DNA of 64,000 bases from Paraclostridium tenue (GTDB lineage Bacteria > Bacillota > Clostridia > Peptostreptococcales > Peptostreptococcaceae), in assembly GCF_039521565.1 (NCBI RefSeq), contig NZ_BAAACP010000008.1:1-64000 (forward strand), in the 5' to 3' direction. This document shows, one piece after another, positions 25,138 to 34,053 of this stretch. Each line of letters opens with the position of its first letter. Within the stretch, counting starts at the first letter, position 1. The notes below the pieces were generated by a model. The model was not told where the DNA came from. It did not search any database and was given only the letters and a program-made list of their open reading frames with translations. The translations under genes and the position numbers were made by a program.

Positions 25138-26568
25138 TTAATTTTCAGGTATTTCACTAGAAAAATCCTCGATTTCATTTTCAGATGTTTCACTAGGAAA
25201 ATCTTTAACCTTACTTACAGGCATTTCTCTTTTAAAATCCCAAGGATCTCTTACTATTAATTTGTTTGCAAATGGTATGAATGTTGAAAGTAGTGTTGAA
25301 ATTAATAGTAACTGACAGAACCAAACTAAAGGCATAACTTGCATAGGAGATACTTTTCCATTTGTGAAACTAGTTAAAATTAACATTTGAGCACCATAAG
25401 GTAAAAATCCTTGTAAAATAGAAGAAACAGTACTTAAAATAGCAGCGCTTCGTCTAGGGTCAACTTTGTATCTATAACAAAGTTTTTTAGCAACAGGCCC
25501 ATTTATTATAATAGCAACTGTATTATTTGCAACAGCTATATCTGTTAAGGCAACTAAAACACCTATACCAATTTCTGCTGATTTTTTATCTTTAATAAAC
25601 TTTTGAACAGCTACAAGAAGTGCTTCTATACCACCAGCATGAGTTACCATTTCGGCAAGACCACCTGTTAAAAGAGATAACAAGAAGATATCTGTCATAT
25701 TTGTAAAACCTGTATAAATACTTTTTACAAAAGTTAATATTGTTAAATCTCCATAATACATTCCTATTGCTCCAGCTAAAAATATTCCCCCAGTTAAAAC
25801 TAAAAATACATTCATTCCAGCAACTGCTAATACCAATACAAATAAATAAGGTAAAACTTTAACTAAGTTAAAATCATAAGCTTGCATTGTAGCAGGAACT
25901 TCTGGTTTACCAAATACAAATAGTAAAACAATTGTAATAATGGCTGGAACCAAACTTAAATAAAAGTTTATTTTAAACTTATCTTTCATATCACAACCTT
26001 GTGTTCTTGTAGAAGCTATTGTAGTATCTGAAATTATAGAAAGGTTATCTCCAAGCATCGCTCCACCTAAAACACAAGCCATTACAAGAGGAAGAGAAGC
26101 ACCAGTTTTTTCAGCTACTGCAACTGCAATTGGACCAATTGCTGCAATACATCCTACTGAAGTACCTGTAGCAGTAGATATGAAACTAGAAATTAAAAAT
26201 ATACCAATTACGATAAATTGTGAAGGTATGTATGTTAAACCTAAGTTTACTGTTGAATCAACGCCACCCATTTGTTGACAAACACTAGCAAAGGCTCCAG
26301 CTAATAAATATATTACACACATTATTATAATGTTTGAGTTACCGCAACCTTTAACAAAAATATCAAATTTTTCATCAATAGAACCTTTAATTAAGAAAAA
26401 AGCGGCTAAAACACCACAACTGACAGCTACTGGAGCTGGGAATTGATAAAAGGCCATTTCTACGCCTTGAGCTTGAAGGATTATACCACTTCCTAAATAA
26501 ACTGCTATAAAAATTAAAAATGGAATTAAAGCTTTAAAACTCGGTTTGACTTTTTCTTCTTTTCTCAT
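25138..26568 (-). CDS. nhaC: NhaC family Na+/H+ antiporter-type transporter
   Basis: A 476-residue membrane protein with the NhaC/ArsB-fold features SSFISTATGTSVGCIAAIGP and GGAMLGDNLSIISDTTIAST. It exchanges sodium (or an organic solute) for protons. The C-terminal tail carries two similar acidic stretches, KDFPSETSENE and EDFSSEIPEN. It follows methionine gamma-lyase by 90 bp in the same direction, with a terminator between, so a link to sulfur amino acid transport is possible but unproven. Confidence 0.88.
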   Translation of the reverse strand: MRKEEKVKPSFKALIPFLIFIAVYLGSGIILQAQGVEMAFYQFPAPVAVSCGVLAAFFLIKGSIDEKFDIFVKGCGNSNIIIMCVIYLLAGAFASVCQQMGGVDSTVNLGLTYIPSQFIVIGIFLISSFISTATGTSVGCIAAIGPIAVAVAEKTGASLPLVMACVLGGAMLGDNLSIISDTTIASTRTQGCDMKDKFKINFYLSLVPAIITIVLLFVFGKPEVPATMQAYDFNLVKVLPYLFVLVLAVAGMNVFLVLTGGIFLAGAIGMYYGDLTILTFVKSIYTGFTNMTDIFLLSLLTGGLAEMVTHAGGIEALLVAVQKFIKDKKSAEIGIGVLVALTDIAVANNTVAIIINGPVAKKLCYRYKVDPRRSAAILSTVSSILQGFLPYGAQMLILTSFTNGKVSPMQVMPLVWFCQLLLISTLLSTFIPFANKLIVRDPWDFKREMPVSKVKDFPSETSENEIEDFSSEIPEN

Positions 26569-26612
26569 AAGAATTCTCCTTTTGTATTAAAATTGTGACA
26601 ATTAAGACTTTA

Positions 26613-26650
26613 AAAAAATTGAACCTAGCTTAATTAAACTAGGTTCAATT
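26613..26650 (-). terminator. Terminator between methionine gamma-lyase and nhaC
   Basis: ATTGAACCTAGTTTAAT and ATTAAGCTAGGTTCAAT type arms, with a T run on the minus strand. Read-through would give partial co-expression. Confidence 0.8.
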
Positions 26651-26657
26651 TTAAACC

Positions 26658-27851
26658 TTAAAGTAAATCTAAGGCTTGTTTTAAATCATCTATTATATCT
26701 TCAGGGTCTTCAAGACCTACAGAAATTCTTATTAATCCATCTGAAATTCCAGCTTCAGCTCTTTCCTCAGCTGTATAAGGAGAGTGAGTCATTGAAGCAG
26801 GATGTTGTATTAATGTCTCGCAATCACCTAAACTAACTGCAAGAGCACATAATTCTAAAGAGTTAAGTAATTTTTTACCTGCCTCTAAGCCACCTTTAAC
26901 TTCAAATGCTATCATACCACCTGGTAAATCCATTTGTTTTTTAGCTAATTCACGTTGAGGGAAGCTTTCAAGTCCAGGATAGTTAACTTTTACTACATTT
27001 TTATGTCCTTCTAGGAACTTAGCAACTTCTAGTGCATTTTTACTATGTCTATCCATTCTAATTTGTAAAGTTTTCATACCTCTTAATATTAAGTAAGCAT
27101 CAAATGGGCTAAGTACAGCACCTGTCATATCTTTAACACCAAATAATCTTACTTGGTTTATAAAGTCTTGTTTACCAACAACAAAACCTGCTATAACGTC
27201 TCCATGTCCGTTTAAGTACTTAGTTGCTGAGTGAAGTACAACATCAGCTCCCCATTCTAGAGGTCTTTGTATGTAAGGTGTACAGAAAGTATTGTCTACC
27301 ATAACTATACAATCTTTCTTTTCATGAGCTATTTTAGCAACAGCTTCTATATCTATTAATTTTAAGTCTGGATTTGCTGGAGTTTCTAAATAAACAACTC
27401 TAGTGTTTTCTTTCATAGCAGCTTTAACTTCTTCTAAATTAGAAGCATCTACAAAAGTTACTTCAACTCCATATCTTGTTAATCCATGATTTAATAATGC
27501 AAATGTGCATCCATATAAAGTTTTAGACGCAACTACATGGTCTCCAGCTTTTAAGGCTGTCCATAATGCTGAAGATATAGCTCCTATTCCTGATGCAGTA
27601 GACATACAAGCCTCTGCGCCTTCTAGTAAAGCTACTTTTTCTTCTAATTGAGTATTAGTTGGATTTCCTAATCTTGAGTATATGTATCCACCTTCTTGAA
27701 GTGCAAATCTTCTTCCACCTTGTTCAGCGCTATCAAATACGAATGTTGATGTTTGGCATATTGGTGTAGTTAATGCTCCAGATACAGGGTCTTTATGATG
27801 TCCTCCATGTATCGCTCTTGTAGCAAATTTTTTGTTTTTTAAGTTTTCCAT
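26658..27851 (-). CDS. megL: Methionine gamma-lyase (Cys/Met metabolism PLP enzyme)
   Basis: A 397-residue PLP enzyme of the Cys/Met metabolism family, the closest match being methionine gamma-lyase, which splits methionine into methanethiol, ammonia and 2-oxobutyrate. Visible are YSRLGNPT, SGIGAISSALW, the cofactor lysine in HSATKYLNGHGDV and the C-terminal RISVGLEDPEDII. A Cys in NHGL-Y-G-C-T-F context (TLYGCTF, about residue 115) is typical of methionine gamma-lyase rather than cystathionine enzymes. The ATG at 27851 has AGGAGGAG. A cre-like site lies in its 5' region. Confidence 0.9.
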   Translation of the reverse strand: MENLKNKKFATRAIHGGHHKDPVSGALTTPICQTSTFVFDSAEQGGRRFALQEGGYIYSRLGNPTNTQLEEKVALLEGAEACMSTASGIGAISSALWTALKAGDHVVASKTLYGCTFALLNHGLTRYGVEVTFVDASNLEEVKAAMKENTRVVYLETPANPDLKLIDIEAVAKIAHEKKDCIVMVDNTFCTPYIQRPLEWGADVVLHSATKYLNGHGDVIAGFVVGKQDFINQVRLFGVKDMTGAVLSPFDAYLILRGMKTLQIRMDRHSKNALEVAKFLEGHKNVVKVNYPGLESFPQRELAKKQMDLPGGMIAFEVKGGLEAGKKLLNSLELCALAVSLGDCETLIQHPASMTHSPYTAEERAEAGISDGLIRISVGLEDPEDIIDDLKQALDLL

Positions 27852-27897
27852 AGTAATTCTCCTCCTAGATTTGATTAAATAGTAGTGTCTTACTTTG

Positions 27898-27911
27898 TGA
27901 AAACGATTACT
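27898..27911 (-). promoter_or_regulatory. Possible CcpA cre site upstream of megL
   Basis: TGAAAACGATTACT agrees with the catabolite-response consensus at all but one position. It lies about 50 bp before the megL start, so binding would affect transcription by roadblock or at the promoter. Confidence 0.4.
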
Positions 27912-28171
27912 TGCGTCTTCTCCTTTAATATAGCACTCTTGGAATTTATATACAAATTCAAAAATTTTCAATAAACTTAACATAATAAAAAAATTCTAGA
28001 TTAAAAATGGGAAAACGTATATAATAAATTATTCTTACTTAAAAAATTTTTTATATATATAAATTTTACTTTATTTATTTCAAAGATTATATAAAATTAA
28101 AAAAATGTTAAAAATTTCACTACTATAACTTAAGTTACTGTAATTTCAAGGGGTGTGAGTAGAGTATATAA
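27912..28171. other. Intergenic region between the prophage module and megL
   Basis: AT-rich; no SAM or T-box riboswitch signature could be recognised upstream of megL, and no open frame with a ribosome binding site. Confidence 0.4.
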
Positions 28172-28218
28172 AAACCCTATATAAAAACACATTTTTTTCA
28201 TGTTTACTACATAGGGTT
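28172..28218 (-). terminator. Terminator after the ImmA gene
   Basis: AACCCTATAT and ATAGGGTT arms plus inner ACATG pairing; T-rich tail on the minus strand. Same general design as the hairpin at 25061. Confidence 0.65.
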
Positions 28219-28250
28219 AATTTTAATCTTTTTTAAATTTAAATTAAAAT

Positions 28251-28751
28251 TTATTTTAAAGATTCATGATATAAGAGATTATCATTACTATATAAATACA
28301 AAATTTTATCTGAAAATTTTATATAACCCTTATCTTTTTTTATAAAATTAAGCTTAGACATAAGCATAGGATAAGGAACTTCAAGACTATCTGCTAAATC
28401 ATAAAGATTTGTTTCATACTTTAATTTTTCAACAAGCTCACTATCAGGAATTAAAAAATTACAAGCCCATTTAAGAGCCTTTAATTCCATAGTATCAAGA
28501 TTAACTCTATCTGTATAATGAGTAAGAACTCCAACAAAATTTCCATCAGTAGTAAAATGATGACCAAGTTCTTCTGATAAAACTTCTAAAGTTTTCTTTT
28601 TATCACCTAAAATTATTTTATTTAAAGTTATAATAGGTGGGTAGCCTTCCATTTTTGTATAAAGACCTAACAAAGAAGGCATTAAAGTAGCAGTTTCAAG
28701 AACTATCCCATTTTCCTCACATAATTCATATAACTTGTCTAATTTATCCAT
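28251..28751 (-). CDS. ImmA/IrrE family metallopeptidase
   Basis: A 166-residue phage-type protein. The zinc motif reads EELGHHF in place of HELGHHF (residue about 60); this E-for-H version is frequent in phage ImmA-like proteins, and activity is uncertain. Family members cleave or inactivate the phage repressor and so release immunity. It lies directly downstream of the CI-like gene. The ATG at 28751 has GGGGGAT at better spacing than the TTG two codons earlier. Confidence 0.85.
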   Translation of the reverse strand: MDKLDKLYELCEENGIVLETATLMPSLLGLYTKMEGYPPIITLNKIILGDKKKTLEVLSEELGHHFTTDGNFVGVLTHYTDRVNLDTMELKALKWACNFLIPDSELVEKLKYETNLYDLADSLEVPYPMLMSKLNFIKKDKGYIKFSDKILYLYSNDNLLYHESLK

Positions 28752-28781
28752 AAACAATTATCCCCCTAAACATATAAAAAA

Positions 28782-29183
28782 CTAATCTTTCTTTGGATAT
28801 TTAAACATAAGATAGTTAAGATAACTTTCTAACTGTTCTCTAGCTTCATTTGATAAATCCTCACATAAATTAACCTTTTGACCGTCACTAGTTGTAAAGT
28901 ATTCTTGATTATTAGAATTTTTTTCATAAGAATTACTTCTATGAGTTGCAATAGTCATATCTTTATTATCTAGCGTTTTAACTGAATTAGGAACACCTAT
29001 TAAATAATCTGTTGTAACATTAAAAAACTGTGCTAATAAATTTAATTTATCAAAATCTGGGTGTTTATCCTTAGTTTCATATCCTGCAATAGTTGCTCTT
29101 CCAACACCTAAAAAATCTCCAACTTGTTGTTGAGTAACATTTTTTTCGATTCTTAAATCTTTTAACCTTTGACCAAACGACAT
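28782..29183 (-). CDS. Phage CI-like repressor (XRE)
   Basis: A 133-residue protein: helix-turn-helix at residues 1-65 (GQRLKDLRIEKNVTQQQVGD, GVGRATIAGYETKDKHPDFD, TTDYLIGV), then a polar linker and an acidic C-terminal helix. With the divergent Cro-like gene and ImmA it makes a standard lysogeny switch. AAGACAC repeats in the divergent region are probable operators. Confidence 0.88.
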   Translation of the reverse strand: MSFGQRLKDLRIEKNVTQQQVGDFLGVGRATIAGYETKDKHPDFDKLNLLAQFFNVTTDYLIGVPNSVKTLDNKDMTIATHRSNSYEKNSNNQEYFTTSDGQKVNLCEDLSNEAREQLESYLNYLMFKYPKKD

Positions 29184-29220
29184 GAAAATTCACCTCCAAT
29201 TGTTTTTATATCATACTTAT

Positions 29221-29364
29221 ATTTTATATAAAATGTGTCTTAGTGTAAACAAAAATGTGACTCTTACATAAAATTTATAGACAAGGTAACAAAACGTAAC
29301 TATAATCATAAATATAAAGTCGTGGCTAAAAGACACGATAAGTATTTTAGTAACATAAAGACAC
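29221..29364. promoter_or_regulatory. Divergent prophage promoters and operators
   Basis: Leftward promoter: TTTACA (29249-29244) and TAAAAT (29226-29221), spacing 17. Rightward: TAGACA (29278) and TATAAT (29301-29306), spacing 17. AAGACAC occurs three times: in the leftward spacer (29235-29241, inverted), at 29330-29336 and at 29358-29364. The middle copy also forms a CGTG...CACG inverted pair with 29321-29324. Confidence 0.65.
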
Positions 29365-29386
29365 TTGAAATAAAGGGGGGAGAAAA

Positions 29387-29578
29387 ATGAGAATAAATTT
29401 AAAAGAAGCTAGAAAAAGCAAAAACCTAACTCAACTTCAAGTTGCAAACAAGCTAAACATAGACAGGTCATATTACACAAAAATAGAAAGAGGACAAAGA
29501 ACACCATCATTAGATATTGCTTTAAAAATTAAAGAAGTTCTAAATTATGAAAGTGATGATATTTTTAAAAACAATTAG
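29387..29578 (+). CDS. Cro-like XRE regulator
   Basis: A 63-residue protein consisting of one helix-turn-helix domain (LKEARKSKNLTQLQVANKL, NIDRSYYTKIERGQRTPSLD). AAAGGGGGGAG precedes the ATG. It opens the rightward early operon of the prophage module and is likely the Cro partner of the divergent CI. Confidence 0.88.
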   Translation: MRINLKEARKSKNLTQLQVANKLNIDRSYYTKIERGQRTPSLDIALKIKEVLNYESDDIFKNN

Positions 29579-29589
29579 GAGGTATTTAT

Positions 29590-30369
29590 ATGGAGATTTT
29601 TAAAAATAAGGATTTTGGGGAAATCATGGTGCTAAATACAAATAACAAAGAGTACTTTGATGCAGTAGAGTGTTGTAGGATTTTAGGATATTTAAATCCT
29701 CATGATGCAATAAATAGACATTGTAAAAAGAAAGGGATAACTTTTTACGAGATAGGTATAGTTTCTGGCAAAAAAAGAAATGGAGAAGATATTATCCAAT
29801 ATGTTAATAGAAAGTTTATAGATGAATCAAATTTATATAGATTAATTATAAAGTCAAAGCTTGAAACTGCTAACAGATTTGAAAGTTGGATATTTGAAGA
29901 GGTACTTCCAACTATTAGAAAGCAGGGGGCATATTTAGATAACAAAATTATAAACAATATAATAAATAACCCAGATTTTTTAGAAAATTTAATTGATAGT
30001 TTAATAAATAAAAATAATTCTTATAAAGAATTTATAAAAGTCATAGAAGAAACAAAAGAAGTTATAAGCATAGGAACTTTTGCTAAAGTTTTAAGCAACA
30101 ACAATATACATATTGGAAGAAATAGACTTTTCTTTTGGTTTAGAGAAAATGGATATTTGATTAAAAATGGAATAGATAAAAATCTTCCAAAACAAAAATA
30201 CATAGACAGAGGATATTTTAAGGTTATAGAAAAAATAGTTAAAACTGAAAATGGAGAAAAATTACAAGCAACCACTAGGATAACTGGAAAAGGACAAACT
30301 TACTTTATAAATAAAATAAAAACAGATTATATGAGTGTTTTAAATAAAAAAATTGATAATTGTAATTAA
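29590..30369 (+). CDS. Phage antirepressor (BRO-N and KilAC-type)
   Basis: A 259-residue protein. The N-terminal BRO domain (residues 1-110) contains YFDAVECCRILGYLNPHDAI and FESWIFEEVLPTIRKQGAYL, the typical ending. Residues about 150-255 match the ANT/KilAC domain (IGTFAKVLSNNNIHIGRNRL, LRENGYLI-like WFRENGYLIKNG). Such proteins counter the phage repressor. Eleven bases behind the Cro gene. Confidence 0.9.
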   Translation: MEIFKNKDFGEIMVLNTNNKEYFDAVECCRILGYLNPHDAINRHCKKKGITFYEIGIVSGKKRNGEDIIQYVNRKFIDESNLYRLIIKSKLETANRFESWIFEEVLPTIRKQGAYLDNKIINNIINNPDFLENLIDSLINKNNSYKEFIKVIEETKEVISIGTFAKVLSNNNIHIGRNRLFFWFRENGYLIKNGIDKNLPKQKYIDRGYFKVIEKIVKTENGEKLQATTRITGKGQTYFINKIKTDYMSVLNKKIDNCN

Positions 30370-30381
30370 AAGGGGGATATT

Positions 30382-31323
30382 ATGAAAAAATTTTTAGATG
30401 CAAAGATTATATACAATACTAAAAACATGAGTAAAGCTGAGTGGCTAGAAAAAAGAAGATGTGGAATAGGTGGTTCTGATGCTTCAAGCATTGTTAATAT
30501 GAGTCCTTTTAAAAGTAGGGCTAGTGTTTATATAGATAAATTACATAGTAAAAATTACGAAGAATGTGAAAGTGAAAGTTTTAGGATGGAGTTAGGAAAT
30601 AAGTTAGAAGATTTTGTGGCTCGTGAATTTATGTTAAGAACTGGGAAAAAGGTCAGAAATGTAAATGGAATTTTAAGAAATGATAAATATCCATTTGCTA
30701 TTGCAAACATTGATAGATATGTATTTGGAGAAAAAGCAATATTAGAGTGTAAGGTTACTAATTCTTTTCAAAAGAAAGAATGGGAAAAACAAGTTCCTAT
30801 TCATTATCAAATACAATGCCTTCATTACATGGCAGTTACAGGAGCTAGTTGTTGTTACGTTGCAGAACTTATTGGAAATGAGGATTTTGTTATTCATAAA
30901 TTAGAAAGAGATGAAGAACTTATAACTTACTTAATGGAAGAAGAGGAAAAGTTTTGGAAGGAATATATTTTAGGAGATAAGGTTCCAATTCCTGATGGTA
31001 GTGAAGATTATTCTAGGTTTTTAAAAAATAAATATAAAAGTTCAAAAAATGAAAGTATTATTCTTTTTATGAAAGAAGAAAAAATCAATAGATATGATGA
31101 AGTTTTAAAGCTTATTAAGGAACTTGATTTGGAGAAAAAGTATATTGAACAAGTTATTCAAAATGAGATGGGAGATTATGAAGTAGCTTTTGTAGGGGAT
31201 AGAAAGATTACTTGGAAAAATCAAAGTAGGTCTAGTTTTGATAGTAAAAGATTTAGAAGTGATTATCCTGAAATTGCTAGTGAGTATGTAAAGACTACTA
31301 CTTCTAGGGTGTTTAGGATGTAG
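30382..31323 (+). CDS. YqaJ-type viral recombinase/exonuclease
   Basis: A 313-residue nuclease of the YqaJ/lambda-exonuclease fold: KRRCGIGGSDASSIVNMSPF at the start, catalytic residues in FAIANIDRY and ILECKV, and the VPIHYQIQCLHYMAVTGA helix. It should resect double-stranded DNA ends 5' to 3' for single-strand annealing by the RecT encoded downstream. Unusually, 219 bp with a structured motif separate the two genes. Confidence 0.92.
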   Translation: MKKFLDAKIIYNTKNMSKAEWLEKRRCGIGGSDASSIVNMSPFKSRASVYIDKLHSKNYEECESESFRMELGNKLEDFVAREFMLRTGKKVRNVNGILRNDKYPFAIANIDRYVFGEKAILECKVTNSFQKKEWEKQVPIHYQIQCLHYMAVTGASCCYVAELIGNEDFVIHKLERDEELITYLMEEEEKFWKEYILGDKVPIPDGSEDYSRFLKNKYKSSKNESIILFMKEEKINRYDEVLKLIKELDLEKKYIEQVIQNEMGDYEVAFVGDRKITWKNQSRSSFDSKRFRSDYPEIASEYVKTTTSRVFRM

Positions 31324-31335
31324 AGTATTTAGGCG

Positions 31336-31481
31336 AAGGTGTTATATATTATTTTCCTTCACTGTAAAGCCTAAAAACATGGCTTTAACGTTTCGTCAAA
31401 TACTATATAACACCTTAACGAAGTGTTGAGGAAAACACTGAGGAAGCTATTTTAATTTAATCAAATACTATATAACACCTT
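31336..31481 (+). ncRNA. Structured motif copy 1 with duplicated 3' arm
   Basis: Outer stem AAGGTGTTATATA (31336-31348) and TATATAACACCTT (31404-31416), 13 bp perfect. Inside are TTCCTTCACT, the inner stem TAAAGCC / GGCTTTA and GTTTCGTCAAA. The 3' arm recurs at 31469-31481 within a 24-bp exact direct repeat (31396-31419 and 31461-31484), giving two alternative partners for the 5' arm. AGTGTT/AACACT forms a hairpin between them. It resembles the copies at 40936 and 41989. Confidence 0.5.
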
Positions 31482-31542
31482 AACTAGAATTGTAAGGTTT
31501 TAGAAAGAGATATTTTAATTTTTTATAAAGGGGGAGTTTTTT

Positions 31543-32283
31543 ATGAATAATTTAAAAAAGGAAATAAAAAAGAAGGAAGAAAAGCTTGAAAATTTGGAGA
31601 TAAAGCCTGTTTATGCTATGAAGCAAATTATGATAAAGATGAAAAATGATATAGAAAGTAGGCTTTTAAGTAATATTGATTTTGATAAGTTTTTAAATAA
31701 AGCTATTAATGTTTTTAATTCCAATGAAAATTTTAAGTCTTGTGAGATTATGACTTTTATTAATGCTATGGTTAAGTGTTTTAGTTTAAATCTTGAACCT
31801 AATAGTGTTTTAGGACAGGCTTATCTTGTACCAGTAAAGTTTGGTGAGGATTGTAAGGTTGAGTTTCAAATAGGTTATAAAGGAATGATAGAGCTTGCTT
31901 ATAGAAGTGGAAAGGTTAAGAGTTTGTATGCTAATGAGGTTAAAGCTAATGATGAGTTTTATATTGATTATGGACTAGAGCAAAAGTTAGTACATAGACC
32001 ATGCCTAATTGGTGATAGGGGAGAGGTTATAGGTTATTATGCTGTTTATCATTTAGACTCAATGGGATCTAGTTTTGTGTTTATGACTCGTGATGAGGTT
32101 TTAAGTCATTCTAAGAAGTATAGTAAAATCTTTGGGATTGATTTGTGGGAAAGTGAATTTGATGCTATGGCAAAGAAAACTGTTATAAAGAAGTTACTTA
32201 AATATGCTCCTTTAAGTATAGAATTGCAAAAGTCAGTTTTATTAGATGAAAGTATAAAGACTAATTTACAAGGGGGAATATAG
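31543..32283 (+). CDS. recT: RecT family single-strand annealing protein
   Basis: A 246-residue protein with the RecT core: TFINAMVKCFSLNLEPNSVL, GQAYLVPVK, VEFQIGYKGMIELAYRSG and MAKKTVIKKLLKYAP. It coats and anneals single-stranded DNA made by the YqaJ exonuclease encoded upstream. A G-rich AAAGGGGGAG precedes the ATG. The stop abuts the start of the DnaD-type gene. Confidence 0.93.
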   Translation: MNNLKKEIKKKEEKLENLEIKPVYAMKQIMIKMKNDIESRLLSNIDFDKFLNKAINVFNSNENFKSCEIMTFINAMVKCFSLNLEPNSVLGQAYLVPVKFGEDCKVEFQIGYKGMIELAYRSGKVKSLYANEVKANDEFYIDYGLEQKLVHRPCLIGDRGEVIGYYAVYHLDSMGSSFVFMTRDEVLSHSKKYSKIFGIDLWESEFDAMAKKTVIKKLLKYAPLSIELQKSVLLDESIKTNLQGGI

Positions 32284-33231
32284 ATGGCTGTTTATAGGCA
32301 TATTCATATAGATTTTTGGCAAGATGGTTTTATTTTAGATTTAACTCCTGAGGAGAAGTATTTTTATATGTATCTTATGACTAATAGTAAGACAAGCCAA
32401 TGTGGAATTTATGAGCTTCCAAAGAGAATTATAGAAACGGAAACTGGATATAACAGAGAAACTGTAGAGAAGCTACTTTCTAGATTTGAGGATTATGGGA
32501 AAGTTGTTTATAGTGAGGAAACTAAGGAAGTGTTTTTAAAAAATTGGATTAAGCATAATAAAATTGTTAGTCCTAAGGTTAGAAAGTGTATAGAAAAAGA
32601 ACTTAAAAATATTAAAAGCGATTATCTTGTAGATTTATTTTTAAAAGAGTGTGATAGGTATGGATACAGTATAGATACGGTTAATTTAAAATATGATAAG
32701 GCTATGGATAGTGTATGTATACCCATAGTTGAAGTTGATTTAAGTTTGGGTAACCACTATGGGGAAAAAGAAAAAGAAAAACAAAAAGAAAAAGAAAAAG
32801 AAAAACAAAAAATAGAATCTGAAAAAGAAAGTATAGGTATGTATGTAAAAAATAATATAGATGAGTATGCAAAGCTTTATGAAGAAAATATAGGACTTAT
32901 AAATGGAGTAGTTGGAGAGTGGTTAATTGAGTTAAGTGAAGATGTAGATATTAAACTCTTTAAAAGAGCTATAGAAATAGCTACAGATAATAAAAGGTGT
33001 AATAAGGGGTATGTTAATGGAATTATTAGACAGTGGAGAGAAAATAATATAAAAACTTTTGATAATTTAAAAGAGTATGAAGCTAAAAAGCAAAATAAAG
33101 GGGGAAGTGAAGGTGGAAAGTATGAAAAATCTAAGTATCAAAGAGAGCTTAAAAAAGAGGACTCAAACCTTTATAGAAAGCCAACAGAAGAAGAACTTAG
33201 AGAACTTAGAGCCTTCATTGAAGAAGTATAA
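32284..33231 (+). CDS. Phage replisome organizer with DnaD domain
   Basis: A 315-residue protein. A winged-helix DNA-binding N-terminus (YRHIHIDFWQDGFILDLTPE, then TGYNRETVEKLLSRFEDYGK) is followed by a lysine/glutamate-rich linker (about residues 160-180, built from KEKEKQ repeats) and a DnaD-like helical domain ending in GYVNGIIRQWRENNIKT. It should load the replication apparatus on phage DNA with the DnaC-like protein downstream. Confidence 0.9.
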   Translation: MAVYRHIHIDFWQDGFILDLTPEEKYFYMYLMTNSKTSQCGIYELPKRIIETETGYNRETVEKLLSRFEDYGKVVYSEETKEVFLKNWIKHNKIVSPKVRKCIEKELKNIKSDYLVDLFLKECDRYGYSIDTVNLKYDKAMDSVCIPIVEVDLSLGNHYGEKEKEKQKEKEKEKQKIESEKESIGMYVKNNIDEYAKLYEENIGLINGVVGEWLIELSEDVDIKLFKRAIEIATDNKRCNKGYVNGIIRQWRENNIKTFDNLKEYEAKKQNKGGSEGGKYEKSKYQRELKKEDSNLYRKPTEEELRELRAFIEEV

Positions 33232-33895
33232 ATGTGAAAAATGTAGGGATTTAACTTTTATACTAGATGGGGATAATGCAACTTATTGTGAGTGTAGAGC
33301 TTTAAGAGAAGCTAAAGATATTTTAAAATCTAGTGGAATAAGTGATGAATTTAGGAAGAAGACTTTTGATAGTTTTAATTATACTTATGATATTCAAGTT
33401 ATAGATGCTTATAGAAAAGCTAGGGAATATGTAAAAAAATTTGATGAGATAAAAAACAGTAGGAGAAATTCTATAATGTTTTTAGGGCAAGTGGGTTCGG
33501 GGAAAACTCATTTGTCCCTTGCTATTGCCAATAGTCTTATGAATGATTGTGTGGGAGTTTTGTATATGCCTTATAGGGATGTTATAACTTATATAAAGCA
33601 AAATATTATGGATAAAGAGGTTTATGAAAGTATTGTTGGTAGGTATAAAAATGCAAATGTGCTTTTGATAGATGATTTGTTTAAGGGAAGTATTAGTAAA
33701 AGTGATGTAAATATTATGTTTGAGATAGTGAATTTTAGATATTTTAATAATTTGCCTATGATTGTAAGTTGTGAGATGGGAATTGATGAGATTTTAGATG
33801 TTGATGAAGCTGTGGGGAGTAGGGTGTATGAGATGAGTAGGGGTTATTTGGTGGAGTTTAGAGGGAAGAAGCTTAATTATAGGATGTATAGATAA
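33122..33895 (+). CDS. DnaC-like helicase loader ATPase
   Basis: A 257-residue AAA+ protein starting at ATG 33122 (AAGGTGG upstream) or GTG 33110, overlapping the DnaD-type gene by about 110 bases in another frame. CEKCRD and CEC (residues about 38-61) form a zinc-binding segment; Walker A is GQVGSGKTH, Walker B VLLIDDLF. It loads the replicative helicase at origins. It is the last recognisable phage gene in this direction. Confidence 0.9.
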   Translation: MKNLSIKESLKKRTQTFIESQQKKNLENLEPSLKKYKCEKCRDLTFILDGDNATYCECRALREAKDILKSSGISDEFRKKTFDSFNYTYDIQVIDAYRKAREYVKKFDEIKNSRRNSIMFLGQVGSGKTHLSLAIANSLMNDCVGVLYMPYRDVITYIKQNIMDKEVYESIVGRYKNANVLLIDDLFKGSISKSDVNIMFEIVNFRYFNNLPMIVSCEMGIDEILDVDEAVGSRVYEMSRGYLVEFRGKKLNYRMYR

Positions 33896-33974
33896 AGGTT
33901 ATTTTCGCTAAATTTAACTTTAGATAGAATTATTAAAATATATGCTATGAAACAATGGACATTGTAATTTTTAT

Positions 33975-34003
33975 TTGTAACTGTATATATCAAATGTTAC
34001 AAT
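33975..34003 (+). promoter_or_regulatory. Promoter of the Mokosh-like operon
   Basis: TTGTAA (33975-33980) and TACAAT (33998-34003) are 17 bp apart. TTGTAAC and GTTACAA at its two ends form an inverted repeat, a possible operator. Confidence 0.55.
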
Positions 34004-34053
34004 AAAAGAGAAAATTTGTAAAAAAATGGTAACAAATGAACGAGGAGAATAGT

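Noticed and set aside
27852..27983. 44-residue N-terminal extension of methionine gamma-lyase
   Set aside because: Homologous proteins start at the Met at 27851, which has a strong AGGAGGAG; the extension has no ribosome binding site and overlaps the regulatory region.
27852..28250. SAM riboswitch upstream of methionine gamma-lyase
   Set aside because: No CTCTTATC-type start, kink-turn or conserved core could be found.
30021..30275. Minus-strand frames across the antirepressor gene
   Set aside because: Shadows of a well-supported phage gene with no ribosome binding sites.
31396..31484. Direct repeats as a short CRISPR array
   Set aside because: Only two copies, one of them part of a hairpin stem, with no cas genes and no regular spacers.
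32764..32812. A-rich tandem repeat inside the DnaD-type gene as a possible mobile or regulatory repeat
   Set aside because: It encodes an in-frame KEKEKQ linker between two domains, common in phage replication proteins; nothing indicates another role.
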